Positions 1 to 7,383 of a stretch of DNA of 21,679 nt are shown piece after piece. How positions within the stretch are numbered: position 1 is the stretch's first letter; every line of letters starts with the position of its first letter. The stretch is from assembly GCA_016187325.1 (NCBI GenBank), contig JACPJY010000198.1, positions 1 through 21,679 on the forward strand, read 5' to 3'. The DNA is from Rhodospirillales bacterium. Lineage in GTDB: Bacteria > Pseudomonadota > Alphaproteobacteria > Rhodospirillales > Casp-alpha2. The position numbers and the translations under genes were made by a program. Under the pieces are notes generated by a model, which was given only the letters and a program-made list of their open reading frames with translations, searched no databases and was not told the origin of the DNA.

Positions 1-557
1 ACCATGAACAGCAGAATCTCGGCGATGTGGGTCCCGGCGGCGACGTCGACGCTCTTGATGTCGAGCGGCCGCAGCACCTGGAAGTCGATTCCGCGCGACG
101 CGATGCGGGCGCCCCAGACCTCGCGGTTGAAATCGCTGAGCAGCGCCGCCGTGTGATTGAGCGCAATCAGGCCCGGCAGGCGCGACGAGTTGACGACGAC
201 GGCGACCTCCGCCGTTTGCTCGGCCTGGAAGCGGACGGGGTAGTCGTCCGGGATCACCACCGCGACTTCGATCTTGCCGTCGCGCACGGCGGCTTCGGGA
301 TCGAGAGGCGCCGGCGCCACCCTGACGCCGCGCGCCTCGAGGAATCGGATCAGCACCGGCGCGCGCTCGGCGTTCTTCACCACCAGCGTCATGTCGCGGG
401 CCTGGTCCGCCGATACCACGTCGACGACGGCGGAGATCAGGAGGCCGAGAATGATCGGTCCGAGCAACGGATAGATCAGTGCCACCAAGAGCGAGCGGCG
501 GTCGCGAGAATTGTCCACGACTTCCTTGACGAAGACGACGGAGATGCGGCGCCACAT
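1..557 (-). CDS. ABC-2 type (NatB-like) export permease, N-terminal part
   Basis: This is the amino-terminal 185 codons of a membrane permease that continues past the left edge. The start ATG lies one base after the stop of the ATPase gene, so the two form a coupled operon. The protein opens with a short cytoplasmic stretch (MWRRISVVFVKEVVDNSRDR), then one clear membrane helix at about residues 20-45 containing YPLLGPIILGLL, then an extracytoplasmic region of about 130 residues rich in D, V and R. A second helix begins at the edge (IAEILLFMV). This layout, a KE-x-x-D-x-x-RDRR start followed by a large loop after helix 1, is typical of NatB/YhaP-type ABC-2 exporters that pair with NatA-type ATPases. 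The substrate (sodium, drug or lipid) cannot be told from the sequence. The frame is read directly; the NatB link is by family resemblance and by the neighbour. Confidence 0.82.
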   Translation of the reverse strand, partial: MWRRISVVFVKEVVDNSRDRRSLLVALIYPLLGPIILGLLISAVVDVVSADQARDMTLVVKNAERAPVLIRFLEARGVRVAPAPLDPEAAVRDGKIEVAVVIPDDYPVRFQAEQTAEVAVVVNSSRLPGLIALNHTAALLSDFNREVWGARIASRGIDFQVLRPLDIKSVDVAAGTHIAEILLFM

Positions 558-558
558 A

Positions 559-1287
559 TCACCAGGCCTCCGTCCGGCCGGTAAGGGTGAGGAACATGCG
601 CTCCAGATCGTCGGTGCCGGTGCGCCTGAGCAACTCGGCAACGGTTCCTTGGGCGACGATACGCCCCGCCGCCATCACCACGATGCGGTCGGCGACGGCG
701 GCCACCTCCTGCATGATGTGGCTGCAGAACAGGACGCAACGTCCCTGCCGACGCCAGCCGTCGATCAGCCGGTGCACGGCGCGCGAACTGCCGACATCAA
801 GGCCGTTGGTCGGCTCGTCCAGCAGCAGGTTGTGCGGCTCGTGCACCAGTGCGCGGGCCATTGCTACCTTGCGCGTCTGGCCCTTGGAGAAGCCCTTGGC
901 GCGGCGGTCGGCGAAATCAGCGATGCCCAGTGTTTCGATGAGCGTGTCGATGCGTCGTTCGAGCTCGGCGCCGCCGAGCCCGTGCAGCCGCCCGTAATAG
1001 CGCACGTGCTCGCGCGCCGTCAGCCGCGGATACAGCCCGCGTGAATCGGGCAACACGCCGATGCGGCGCTGCACGTCGCGGCGATTCTTCACGGTGTCAA
1101 ATCCGTCGATCCGGGCGGCGCCCGAATCTGGCCGCATGACCGTGTATAGGATGCGCAACGCCGTCGTCTTGCCGGCGCCGTTGGGGCCAATCAGGCCGGT
1201 CACTTCGCCGTCGCGCGCCTCGAACGCGACGCCGTCTAGCGCCGTCACCGGCGGGAAGCTCTTTCGTAGGCCGTCAACGCTAATCAT
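559..1287 (-). CDS. ABC transporter ATP-binding protein, NatA type
   Basis: A 242-residue ATPase that powers the adjacent ABC-2 permease at the inner membrane. Visible motifs in order are the Walker A loop GPNGAGKTT (residues 34-42), a Q-loop-equivalent region near RRIGVLPDSRGLYPRLT, the signature FSKGQTRKV (133-141, in place of canonical LSGGQ), Walker B LLLDEPTNGLD (154-164) and the switch histidine in CSHIMQEV (H190). The RGLYPRLTAREH segment and the SKGQ signature are typical of the NatA/CcmA-like exporter subgroup. Length is normal for the family. The TGA stop is one base from the permease ATG, so the pair is probably translated together. The upstream gap carries an A+T-rich stretch with a palindrome (1338-1350). 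ATPase assignment is near certain; sodium as substrate is not shown. Confidence 0.93.
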   Translation of the reverse strand: MISVDGLRKSFPPVTALDGVAFEARDGEVTGLIGPNGAGKTTALRILYTVMRPDSGAARIDGFDTVKNRRDVQRRIGVLPDSRGLYPRLTAREHVRYYGRLHGLGGAELERRIDTLIETLGIADFADRRAKGFSKGQTRKVAMARALVHEPHNLLLDEPTNGLDVGSSRAVHRLIDGWRRQGRCVLFCSHIMQEVAAVADRIVVMAAGRIVAQGTVAELLRRTGTDDLERMFLTLTGRTEAW

Positions 1288-1337
1288 CCCGTGGATTCCG
1301 ATCAGTGGGGCAGGCGCCGCCGAAACGTAGGCCTTGG

Positions 1338-1350
1338 TAAGATAATCTTA
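1338..1350. promoter_or_regulatory. 13-bp palindrome, possible operator upstream of the ABC exporter
   Basis: TAAGATAATCTTA is a perfect 6-1-6 inverted repeat in a conspicuously A+T-rich patch of an otherwise G+C-rich region. It starts 51 bp upstream of the ATPase start codon. Its size and place suit a regulator-binding site overlapping the promoter, but no regulator gene is in the window, so the role is inference only. Confidence 0.3.
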
Positions 1351-1516
1351 ATAAGACATTTCTATTTTGCCGGGGGCGCTGGTGACAAGGCCGCTAACCA
1401 CCCCGTGGGGCCGTCGCGGCGTCATTGTCCGGTGTCCCGAAATGGGTTGTAGTGCCTTGTGTGGCAAGGGTTTGGCCCCAATTGTATTGACTTCGGGAAT
1501 CGGTTTTGCCACGCTA

Positions 1517-1547
1517 TTGGCATTGCAGGGGGCATGCCGTGGATAAT
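1517..1547 (+). promoter_or_regulatory. flp: possible promoter of the flp pilin gene
   Basis: TTGGCA (1517-1522) and GATAAT (1542-1547) are separated by 19 bp, about 60 bp ahead of the pilin ATG. The -10 is good and the spacing is long, so this is a weak call. An alternative -35 is TTGACT at 1487-1492. The remainder of the 320-bp gap between the ABC exporter and flp (1288-1607) shows no convincing gene; it holds the palindrome at 1338-1350 and presumably two divergent promoters. Confidence 0.22.
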
Positions 1548-1607
1548 CCGCCGGTCCGAACGGGGTCGGTGATAAGTTTAGCCACTGTGAAACAGGAGTT
1601 ATTGCAA

Positions 1608-1781
1608 ATGACGAGCAGGATCAGCCGGTTCAGCAAGGGCCTGTGGAAACACGAAGCGGGCGCGACGGCAATCGAGTATGGCCTTATCGCCGCGCTCATC
1701 GCCGTCGTCATCATCGCCGCCGTCGCGATCGTTGGTACCGACCTGAGCAACATGTTTAACCAGGTCTCCAACAAGCTTTAA
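1608..1781 (+). CDS. flp: Flp/Fap-type pilin subunit (prepilin)
   Basis: A 57-residue prepilin. The start is set by AGGAG at 1594-1598, nine bases before the ATG; an upstream in-frame start would add unlikely sequence. A short basic leader (to G18) precedes the mature start ATAIEYGLIAALIAVVII, with glutamate at +5 and tyrosine at +6, the hallmark of Flp pilins. The rest of the hydrophobic helix ends near residue 42 and is followed by a short polar tail ending NQVSNKL. The mature protein would be only about 39 residues, normal for Flp. It would be cut by a CpaA/TadV-type prepilin peptidase, and such a gene lies about 245 bp downstream. No other tad/cpa assembly genes are in the window, so this locus is a pilin/peptidase pair separated from the secretion machine. 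A hairpin and strong terminator follow. Confidence 0.93.
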   Translation: MTSRISRFSKGLWKHEAGATAIEYGLIAALIAVVIIAAVAIVGTDLSNMFNQVSNKL

Positions 1782-1818
1782 CGTTCCAAGACCCGTTAAG
1801 CGTCCATTCAAGAGAATT

Positions 1819-1863
1819 CATTCCAAGGCTACGAAGGTGGGAACCCTGCCTTCGCTTGGAATG
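1819..1863 (+). other. long interrupted hairpin after flp (possible mRNA 3' stabiliser)
   Basis: CATTCCAAG (1819-1827) pairs perfectly with CTTGGAATG (1855-1863), and inside it CGAAGG (1832-1837) pairs with CCTTCG (1849-1854), with a 4-nt bulge on the left side. It lies 37 bp after the pilin stop and just before the terminator at 1873-1912. No T-run follows, so it is not itself a terminator. A likely role is protecting the 3' end of the short, probably abundant pilin mRNA; this is inference. Confidence 0.5.
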
Positions 1864-1872
1864 CCGAGTGGC

Positions 1873-1912
1873 GACCGGGCCGGCGGATGACCCCGCCGGC
1901 CCGGTCATTTTT
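1873..1912 (+). terminator. Rho-independent terminator after flp
   Basis: A perfect 14-bp stem, GACCGGGCCGGCGG (1873-1886) against CCGCCGGCCCGGTC (1893-1906), encloses a 6-nt loop and is followed by ATTTTT. This should end flp transcription strongly, separating the pilin from cpaA and the genes downstream. Nothing gene-like was seen between here and cpaA (1913-2026). Confidence 0.88.
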
Positions 1913-2026
1913 CCATGGCGACGGCAAATGCGCCCCGGCCCGATCGGGAGTCCCATCGGGAGTTTGCAGCGTGTCACCGTCATTCGCTGAAGACCGGCCC
2001 TGCCCGGCCGGCAGGCGGCTCCGGCG

Positions 2027-2566
2027 ATGAGCGCGCTCGCCGTCGTCGTGCACGCCATCGTCATCGCGGTCTACGCGCTCACCGTCGCCTGGGCTGTCGT
2101 CACCGACATCCGCCGGCTGATCATCCCCAACGCGGCTTGCGTCGCGATCGCCGCCGCTTTCCTGCCGGCGGCGCTGCTCAACGGCCTCGACGCGGCGGCG
2201 ATCGCCTGGCATTACGGTATCGCGGCGGCGCTGCTGCTGGCCGGCATGGCGGCGTTCGTGCGCCGGCTCGCCGGCGGCGGCGACGTCAAGTTGCTGGCCG
2301 CGGTCGCCGCGTGGATCGGCCACGACGACATCTTGGTCTTTCTGGTGCTGATGGCGCTGCTCGGCGGCGCGCTGGCGGTGTTGGTGCTGATCGCGGCGCG
2401 ACTGAAACGCACGCTGCCGGCGCTCGGGCGAATCGTCTGGCTCGGCGATGGCGCGCTGCGCGGCCAGCCGATTCCCTACGGCGCCGCCGTCGGCGTGGCG
2501 GCGATCCTGATGCTGCCTCGCAGTCCGGCGCTGCCGCCATCGTGGCTGGCGGCGCTTCCTTGGTGA
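2027..2566 (+). CDS. cpaA: prepilin peptidase, CpaA/TadV type (A24 aspartic peptidase)
   Basis: A 179-residue polytopic inner-membrane protein that should cut the leader from Flp-type prepilins. The two catalytic aspartates of the A24 family are present: D27 in VVTDIRRLIIPN and D86 in the GGGDVKLLAA motif (the GxGDxK signature, residues 83-88). About five to six hydrophobic helices fill the rest. It lacks the N-terminal cysteine-rich and methyltransferase domain of PilD, as expected for the short CpaA/TadV subgroup. It is directly downstream of flp but beyond a strong terminator, so it is probably transcribed from its own promoter. No cpaB-F or tad genes follow; the next gene is a glycosyltransferase 85 bp away. 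The C-terminus (LPPSWLAALPW) is normal. Confidence 0.92.
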   Translation: MSALAVVVHAIVIAVYALTVAWAVVTDIRRLIIPNAACVAIAAAFLPAALLNGLDAAAIAWHYGIAAALLLAGMAAFVRRLAGGGDVKLLAAVAAWIGHDDILVFLVLMALLGGALAVLVLIAARLKRTLPALGRIVWLGDGALRGQPIPYGAAVGVAAILMLPRSPALPPSWLAALPW

Positions 2567-2651
2567 ATGGCGCGGCGTTTTGCATGACGCCGCGGACGCC
2601 GTTAAGATCGCGGACGTTTTCCGGCAGTTGCTTCGCATGAAGGGGGCGCCC

Positions 2652-3938
2652 ATGGGCGACGCCGTTCTCCAGCCGGCCCGGCCGTCTGTCGCCGAGGGCG
2701 CCCACCGGGTCGCGGTCGCCGGCGACCCCGAGGCCGAGCTCTGGGTTCCCGCCGCCGACATCGCCGAGCCCGAGGTCTCGATCGTTATCCCGGCCATGGA
2801 CGAGGAGCTGGTGATCGGCGAGTTCATGGACTGGGCCTTGGAGGGCATCGTCAGGGCCGGCGTCACCGCCGAGGTGCTAATCGTCGACAGCTCGTCCGAC
2901 CGCACCGCCGAGATTGCGCTTGCCAAGGGGGCGCGGGTGCTGAAGACGCCGGCGCGCGGATTGGGGCGCGCCTACCAGGATGCCACCCGGGTCATCCGCG
3001 GCCGTTACGTCATCTGCGGCGATGCCGACTGCACCTACGACTTCCGCGAGGTCGCGCCGTTCCTTGCGCGCTTCCGCGAAGGTTACGACTACATCATGGG
3101 CTCGCGTTTCAAGGGCTCCATCGAGCCCGGTGCGATGCCGGCGCTGCACCGCTATTTCGGCACGCCACTGACGACGTTCCTGCTCAATCTCATCTACGGC
3201 ACGCGGTTCTCCGACATCCACTGCGGCATGCGCGGCATCACGCTCGCGGCGCTCAAGCGCATGCGGCTTTCCTCGCGGTCGTGGGAGTACGCCTCCGAGA
3301 TGGTGGTGAAATCCATGCGCATGAAACTGAAGACGGTCGAGGTGCCGGTGCATTTCCTCAAGGACCGCAAGGGCCGCATGAGCCACCACCGCCGCATCGG
3401 CTGGACGTCGCCGTGGCACGCCGGCTGGATCAACCTCAAGGCGATGCTGATCTACGGCGCCGATTTCTTCGTCATGAAGCCAGGCATCGCCATGCTGGCG
3501 CTCGGCCTCGCGATCATTCTGGCGCTGTCGGCGGGGCCGTTGACGGTCGGCGGCGTCACGTTGTCGCTCAACACCATGATGGTCGGAGTGACCTTGGCAA
3601 TCATTGGCCTTGAATGCGTGTTCCTCGGCTGCATGGCCGAAACGCTCTACGACCCGTCTGGCGCCGCGCGGCGGCGCTGGCTTGGCATATTTGCCTACAC
3701 GCGCACGATGGTGGTCGCCGGCCTCGCCTTTGTCGTCGGGCTCGGCCTCGCCATCAACTTCGTCGCCGCCTACATCGGCGCCGGCTACACCGTGTTCCGC
3801 GACATCATCACCACCAACCACATGGCGGTGACCGGGCTGACGCTGATCATGCTGGCGTTCCTGACCTTCGTCTCGACGCTGCTCTTGCACGCCATCGCCG
3901 CCTACGCACCTCGCCTCGGCGACGGCGGCGAACAGTAA
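2652..3938 (+). CDS. family 2 glycosyltransferase with C-terminal membrane anchor (polyprenyl-phosphate sugar transferase-like)
   Basis: A 428-residue protein with a GT-A domain and membrane helices. The catalytic part begins EVSIVIPAMDEELVIGEF (residues 41-58), followed by EVLIVDSSSDRT and the DxD-type motif GDADCTYDF (DAD 124-126), and SDIHCGMRGI around 187-196. This resembles dolichol/undecaprenyl-phosphate sugar synthases. After residue 276 come about four membrane helices. The chosen ATG has AGGGGG five bases upstream; in-frame ATGs at 2637 and 2580 lack a ribosome site, although 2580 would give 452 residues. It is followed eight bases later by a methyltransferase, so it likely heads a three-gene operon. 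The acceptor is probably a lipid carrier at the inner membrane; the exact sugar is unknown. Confidence 0.88.
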   Translation: MGDAVLQPARPSVAEGAHRVAVAGDPEAELWVPAADIAEPEVSIVIPAMDEELVIGEFMDWALEGIVRAGVTAEVLIVDSSSDRTAEIALAKGARVLKTPARGLGRAYQDATRVIRGRYVICGDADCTYDFREVAPFLARFREGYDYIMGSRFKGSIEPGAMPALHRYFGTPLTTFLLNLIYGTRFSDIHCGMRGITLAALKRMRLSSRSWEYASEMVVKSMRMKLKTVEVPVHFLKDRKGRMSHHRRIGWTSPWHAGWINLKAMLIYGADFFVMKPGIAMLALGLAIILALSAGPLTVGGVTLSLNTMMVGVTLAIIGLECVFLGCMAETLYDPSGAARRRWLGIFAYTRTMVVAGLAFVVGLGLAINFVAAYIGAGYTVFRDIITTNHMAVTGLTLIMLAFLTFVSTLLLHAIAAYAPRLGDGGEQ

Positions 3939-3946
3939 CGGCCGCC

Positions 3947-4570
3947 ATGGCCCGACAGGCTGCCTACGGCGAGACCGGCCGGCCCAGCTTCGTCGACCGC
4001 TTCGGCTTCTGGCTGTCGGCGAGGCGCATCCGGGCGCTGGTCGGCGACGCAGCCGGCAAGCGCATCGCTGACGTCGGCTGCGGCTATCACGCCCACATGG
4101 CGCGGCCGTTCCTGGAGGCGTGCGAACACCTGGTGCTGGTCGACCTGAAACTGGCGCCGGAGGTCAAGAGCCACCTGAAGGTAATGGCGATCGAGGGCCG
4201 GCTGCCCGACGCGCTCGCTGGCCTCGATCTCGCGTCGCTGGACGTCATCTTGTGCAACTCGGTGCTCGAGCACCTGTCCGAGCCGCAGGAGACGCTGAAC
4301 GCGCTGCGCCGGCTGCTCAAGCCGGGCGGCGTCCTTTACCTCAACGTGCCCAACTGGCGGGGCAAGTGGTTCCTCGAATTCTCGGCCTGCCGGCTCGGCT
4401 TCAGCTCGGCCGAAGAAATCGACGACCACAAGGCCTACTACGACCCCGAGGACCTGTGGCCGATGCTAATCTCCGCCGGGTTCCGGCCGAACGACATTGT
4501 CTGCTATCGGCACAAGTTCGGGCTCAACACCTTCGCCGAATGCCGCGCCGAGGCAGCGCCGACACCGTGA
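3947..4570 (+). CDS. class I SAM-dependent methyltransferase
   Basis: A 207-residue soluble protein. Motif I for S-adenosylmethionine binding is RIADVGCGYHAHMARPF (residues 39-55), the acidic end of strand 2 is LVLVDLK, and motif II/III appear as LDVILCNSVLEHLSEPQETL and LLKPGGVLYLNVPNW. These are the Methyltransf_11/23-type features. The ATG is eight bases after the glycosyltransferase stop, and its own TGA overlaps the next ATG as TGATG. Because it sits in an operon with a glycosyltransferase and another methyltransferase, a sugar or lipid-linked glycan substrate is a fair guess, but nothing in the sequence names it. Family assignment is firm. Confidence 0.88.
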   Translation: MARQAAYGETGRPSFVDRFGFWLSARRIRALVGDAAGKRIADVGCGYHAHMARPFLEACEHLVLVDLKLAPEVKSHLKVMAIEGRLPDALAGLDLASLDVILCNSVLEHLSEPQETLNALRRLLKPGGVLYLNVPNWRGKWFLEFSACRLGFSSAEEIDDHKAYYDPEDLWPMLISAGFRPNDIVCYRHKFGLNTFAECRAEAAPTP

Positions 4571-5328
4571 TGACCATGGGCGCCGACGACTATCGCTGGG
4601 ACGACCACTGGCGGCGCTTCGCCGTGGCGACGCTCGCTAACCCCGGCCAGGCGCTGCGGCGGCGCGCGATCTTCCGCCTGCTGGGCGAGGGCGCTGCAGC
4701 GCCAGCGGCGGCCATCCTCGATTTCGGCTGCGGTTCGGGCGATTTGCTCAATGCTATGGCGGCGCGCTTTCCGGGCGTCCGCCTAGCCGGCGTCGACGGC
4801 AGCGCCGAAGGCCTGGCGATCACCGCCCGCGCGCTGCCCGGGGCGACGCTCGCGCAGTGCGATTTCACCGTCGCCGACGGCATTCCGGGCGAGCTGCGCG
4901 GGTGGGCCAGCCACGTCGTCTGCTCCGAAGTGCTGGAGCACGTCGACGATCCGGTGCGTGTGCTGGTCAACGCCTGGGCGTGCCTGAAGCCGGGTGGGCG
5001 GCTGGTCGTCACCGTGCCGGGCGGGCCGATGAGCGCCTTCGACAAGGCGATCGGCCATCGCGGCCATTACACCCGCGAGCGGCTCGCCGATGAGATGAGG
5101 CGCGCCGGGCTCAGGGTCGAGACGGCAGCCGCCGCTGGCTTCCCGGTGTTCAACCTCTACCGGATGCTGGTGCTGTTGCGCGGGCGGCGGCTGATCGCCG
5201 ACATCGAGGGCGGGCCGACCCCGCTCGCGCGTGCCGTGATGGCGCCGCTGCGCTGGCTGATGCCGCTGACGCTCGACGACAGCCCGTGGGGGTGGCTGAT
5301 CGTCGGCGCCGCCGTGAGGCCGGCGTGA
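4570..5328 (+). CDS. class I SAM-dependent methyltransferase
   Basis: A 252-residue protein whose ATG overlaps the previous stop (TGATG), showing translational coupling; a second in-frame ATG lies two codons later. Motif I is ILDFGCGSGDLLNAM (residues 49-63), followed by LAGVDGSAEGL, then the post-motif SHVVCSEVLEHVDDPVRVL and CLKPGGRLVVTVPGGPMS, which are Ubie/UbiG-like Methyltransf_11 features. After the core there is a segment typical of methyltransferases that act on membrane-linked substrates (HRGHYTRERLADEMRRAGL), then a hydrophobic stretch near the end. Its stop is only 3 bp from the stop of the opposing membrane protein gene, leaving no room for a separate terminator. The substrate is unknown; the context suggests a lipid-linked glycan. 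Confidence 0.88.
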   Translation: MTMGADDYRWDDHWRRFAVATLANPGQALRRRAIFRLLGEGAAAPAAAILDFGCGSGDLLNAMAARFPGVRLAGVDGSAEGLAITARALPGATLAQCDFTVADGIPGELRGWASHVVCSEVLEHVDDPVRVLVNAWACLKPGGRLVVTVPGGPMSAFDKAIGHRGHYTRERLADEMRRAGLRVETAAAAGFPVFNLYRMLVLLRGRRLIADIEGGPTPLARAVMAPLRWLMPLTLDDSPWGWLIVGAAVRPA

Positions 5329-5331
5329 CGG

Positions 5332-7206
5332 TCATGACCGCGGCAAGACCTCGAACAGTTGGAACCGACCCTTGAGGTCGGCGGGCAGCGTCACCTCGCG
5401 CAGCCATTGCGGCAGATCGCCGCGCTTGAGTCGCCGGTAGAAGACCGCATCGCCCTTGTTCATCTGGAAATAGGCGTCATCGGCGCCACCGCGGCACAGC
5501 AGGATGAGGTCGATCCGGCGCTTTCCGATCAGCTCGCGGACGGTGATCGCGTCGCTGCCGCCGAGTATGCGGACGCCGTCAAGGATGCCGGCAGCGTTGC
5601 GGTGATGAATGATCGCCGTTACCCGATGCCGAGTTCGGTACAGGATCTCGGCACCGAAATTCGCCGACGCCAGGATGGTATGGGTTTGCTCGCTCCACGG
5701 TGGCGCCTCCAGGAACCTTGCCATCGCCTGCACGGGGCATGGGCGCGGGTCGCCGGCTAGCGGCGGGGGTGGCGGCGCGGCTTCGGCGGGTTTGCTGGCG
5801 ATCACTCCGGCGGCGCCGACGGCCAGCGGCCCGACCGCAAGCAGCACCATCGCCGCCAGCTTGATCGGCAACCTTTTCGGCGGGGCGAAACGCCGGTCTA
5901 TGGCGGCATCTGCTGAGATCATAAGATCGGCGACTATGGGGATCAGGAACAGCACCGCGTACAGCGACCACCGGATCCAGCTTAGGGCCAGGGCTAGGTA
6001 CACGGCAGCCGACACCATCAACAGCAGCCAAGCCCAGCGCCCCTTCCCCGACCAGCACCGGCGCAGTCGCGTGATGCCCCAAGGTAGCGCCAACACCGCC
6101 ATGCCGAGGTACAGAAGGAAGTGCGCCACGTCGGCGATCGGCGCATACTCGGATATGGCGTCGTAGATGGTAAGAACCAGCGGATCGACATCCTTCAAAG
6201 GATTGACCAGCACCCTCGGAAAGAACAGCCGCAACAAGGCGAGTGCCAGCGCCGCGCCGCCGACGGCGGCCAGCAGCCGGCTGATCATGCCCTGCGGCTC
6301 GCGACCGCGCCGGCGCAACGACGCGGCAACCGCCCAGAACGCGGCGACCAGCGCCGCTTGCGTCAGGTGGACGACGGAGATGCGGTCGTATTCGACGGCG
6401 AAGTATGCGGCCGGGCCGCGTTCAACCAGCAGCGCCAGAGCGAGGCCGCCGAACAACCCAAGCGCCAGCGCCAGGCTGCGCTCGCCAGCGCCGGCTTCAC
6501 CGCGCAGCCACGGCAATCCGACCACCAGGATCGTCAGCGCCGCCGGAATTTGCGCCTCGGTACCGACCCAGTTGCCGACGGCAAGCATGGCGCCGGCGGC
6601 GAGCTCGTGGCGGCGACCTTCGCCTTGCATCCCCGTCAGCGCCCGCACCGCGAAACCGAACGCCGCGACGGCGATCAGCCCCAAAAGCATGTGATGGTCG
6701 GCGTGGCCGATGGTGGCGTAGCCGAGGACGCCGAACTGGGTGGCGGTAAGGCCGCCAGCGACAAGCGTGGCGGCGCGGCCGATCAGCGGCATCGCCGCCC
6801 ACGCCAGCGTCGCTGCGGTGCCGAGGTGCAACAGCGGGCTGATCATGGCGCCCGACCAGTAGAGGGCGGCTTTGACGCCGAGCAGCGGCATCAGCGGCAG
6901 CGCCAGCGCGATCAGCATTACGTCAAACAACCGCGTCCAATGCAGCGAGCCGCCGTAGGGGGCGTTGGCGCCGGGCAGGCTCGAATCCAGCCAGTCGCCG
7001 GTTTCGATCAGTCTTTCGACGCGCAACAGCCGCGCGTAGCCGTCGCTGTCGGCGAGGTTGCCGTAATGGACGACGGTATCGCCGAACAGCCACCACGCCC
7101 CATGCACCAAGGCGACGAAGGCGAGCATCGACGCCACCGGCCACGTTGCCCAACGGAAAGGCGCCGCGGCATCCCAATCGGCCTTATCGTTCGCACTATC
7201 GGCCAC
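5332..7206 (-). CDS. polytopic GT-C membrane protein, oligosaccharyltransferase STT3-like
   Basis: A 624-residue inner-membrane protein with about 11-13 predicted helices and a soluble C-terminal domain of about 150 residues. Near the first periplasmic loop is NLADSDGYARLLRVERL (D53, D55), followed by TGDWLDSSLPGANAPYG and HWTRLFDVML, and then GHADHHM (167-173). Two acidic loop motifs of this sort, followed by many helices and a C-terminal periplasmic domain, match the layout of STT3/PglB/AglB, although overall similarity is distant. The GTG start has GAGGAG five bases upstream. The C-terminal part (MARFLEAPPWSEQTHTILAS) looks soluble. It is divergent from the M23 peptidase gene and faces the methyltransferases tail to tail. 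A role moving a lipid-linked glycan to a protein or another acceptor is inferred from the GT-C fold; it is not proven, and a general GT-C glycosyltransferase is the alternative. Confidence 0.65.
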   Translation of the reverse strand: MADSANDKADWDAAAPFRWATWPVASMLAFVALVHGAWWLFGDTVVHYGNLADSDGYARLLRVERLIETGDWLDSSLPGANAPYGGSLHWTRLFDVMLIALALPLMPLLGVKAALYWSGAMISPLLHLGTAATLAWAAMPLIGRAATLVAGGLTATQFGVLGYATIGHADHHMLLGLIAVAAFGFAVRALTGMQGEGRRHELAAGAMLAVGNWVGTEAQIPAALTILVVGLPWLRGEAGAGERSLALALGLFGGLALALLVERGPAAYFAVEYDRISVVHLTQAALVAAFWAVAASLRRRGREPQGMISRLLAAVGGAALALALLRLFFPRVLVNPLKDVDPLVLTIYDAISEYAPIADVAHFLLYLGMAVLALPWGITRLRRCWSGKGRWAWLLLMVSAAVYLALALSWIRWSLYAVLFLIPIVADLMISADAAIDRRFAPPKRLPIKLAAMVLLAVGPLAVGAAGVIASKPAEAAPPPPPLAGDPRPCPVQAMARFLEAPPWSEQTHTILASANFGAEILYRTRHRVTAIIHHRNAAGILDGVRILGGSDAITVRELIGKRRIDLILLCRGGADDAYFQMNKGDAVFYRRLKRGDLPQWLREVTLPADLKGRFQLFEVLPRS

Positions 7207-7383
7207 GGCGGCTCCTCGGTCCGGCTCGGCTTGTTGGCTGTTCCAGCGGCCATGTTAGCGCCAACACCGCCGGCGCATAAACGCCGCGATCCGTGGCCTT
7301 CCGCCGCCGCCAGCGGAAAAGACTCAACTAATTCTTAAGGGTTGCCAACATAGGTTTGATTCCGTTGAGGGAATCTGCGAAAA

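Noticed and set aside
1460..1536. Possible sigma-54 promoter (TGGC...GC patterns) upstream of flp
   Set aside because: The GG and GC pairs are not at the required spacing, and the TTGCA box is missing or shifted.
1829..2926. A 365-codon minus-strand frame opposite cpaA and the start of the glycosyltransferase
   Set aside because: It spans the strong terminator and two real genes and has low-complexity R/H/Q/D composition.
5609..7338. Long open frames on the plus strand opposite the STT3-like gene
   Set aside because: They have shadow composition (R, Q, A, G-rich), no motifs and no ribosome sites, and lie opposite a gene with clear membrane helices and a good start.
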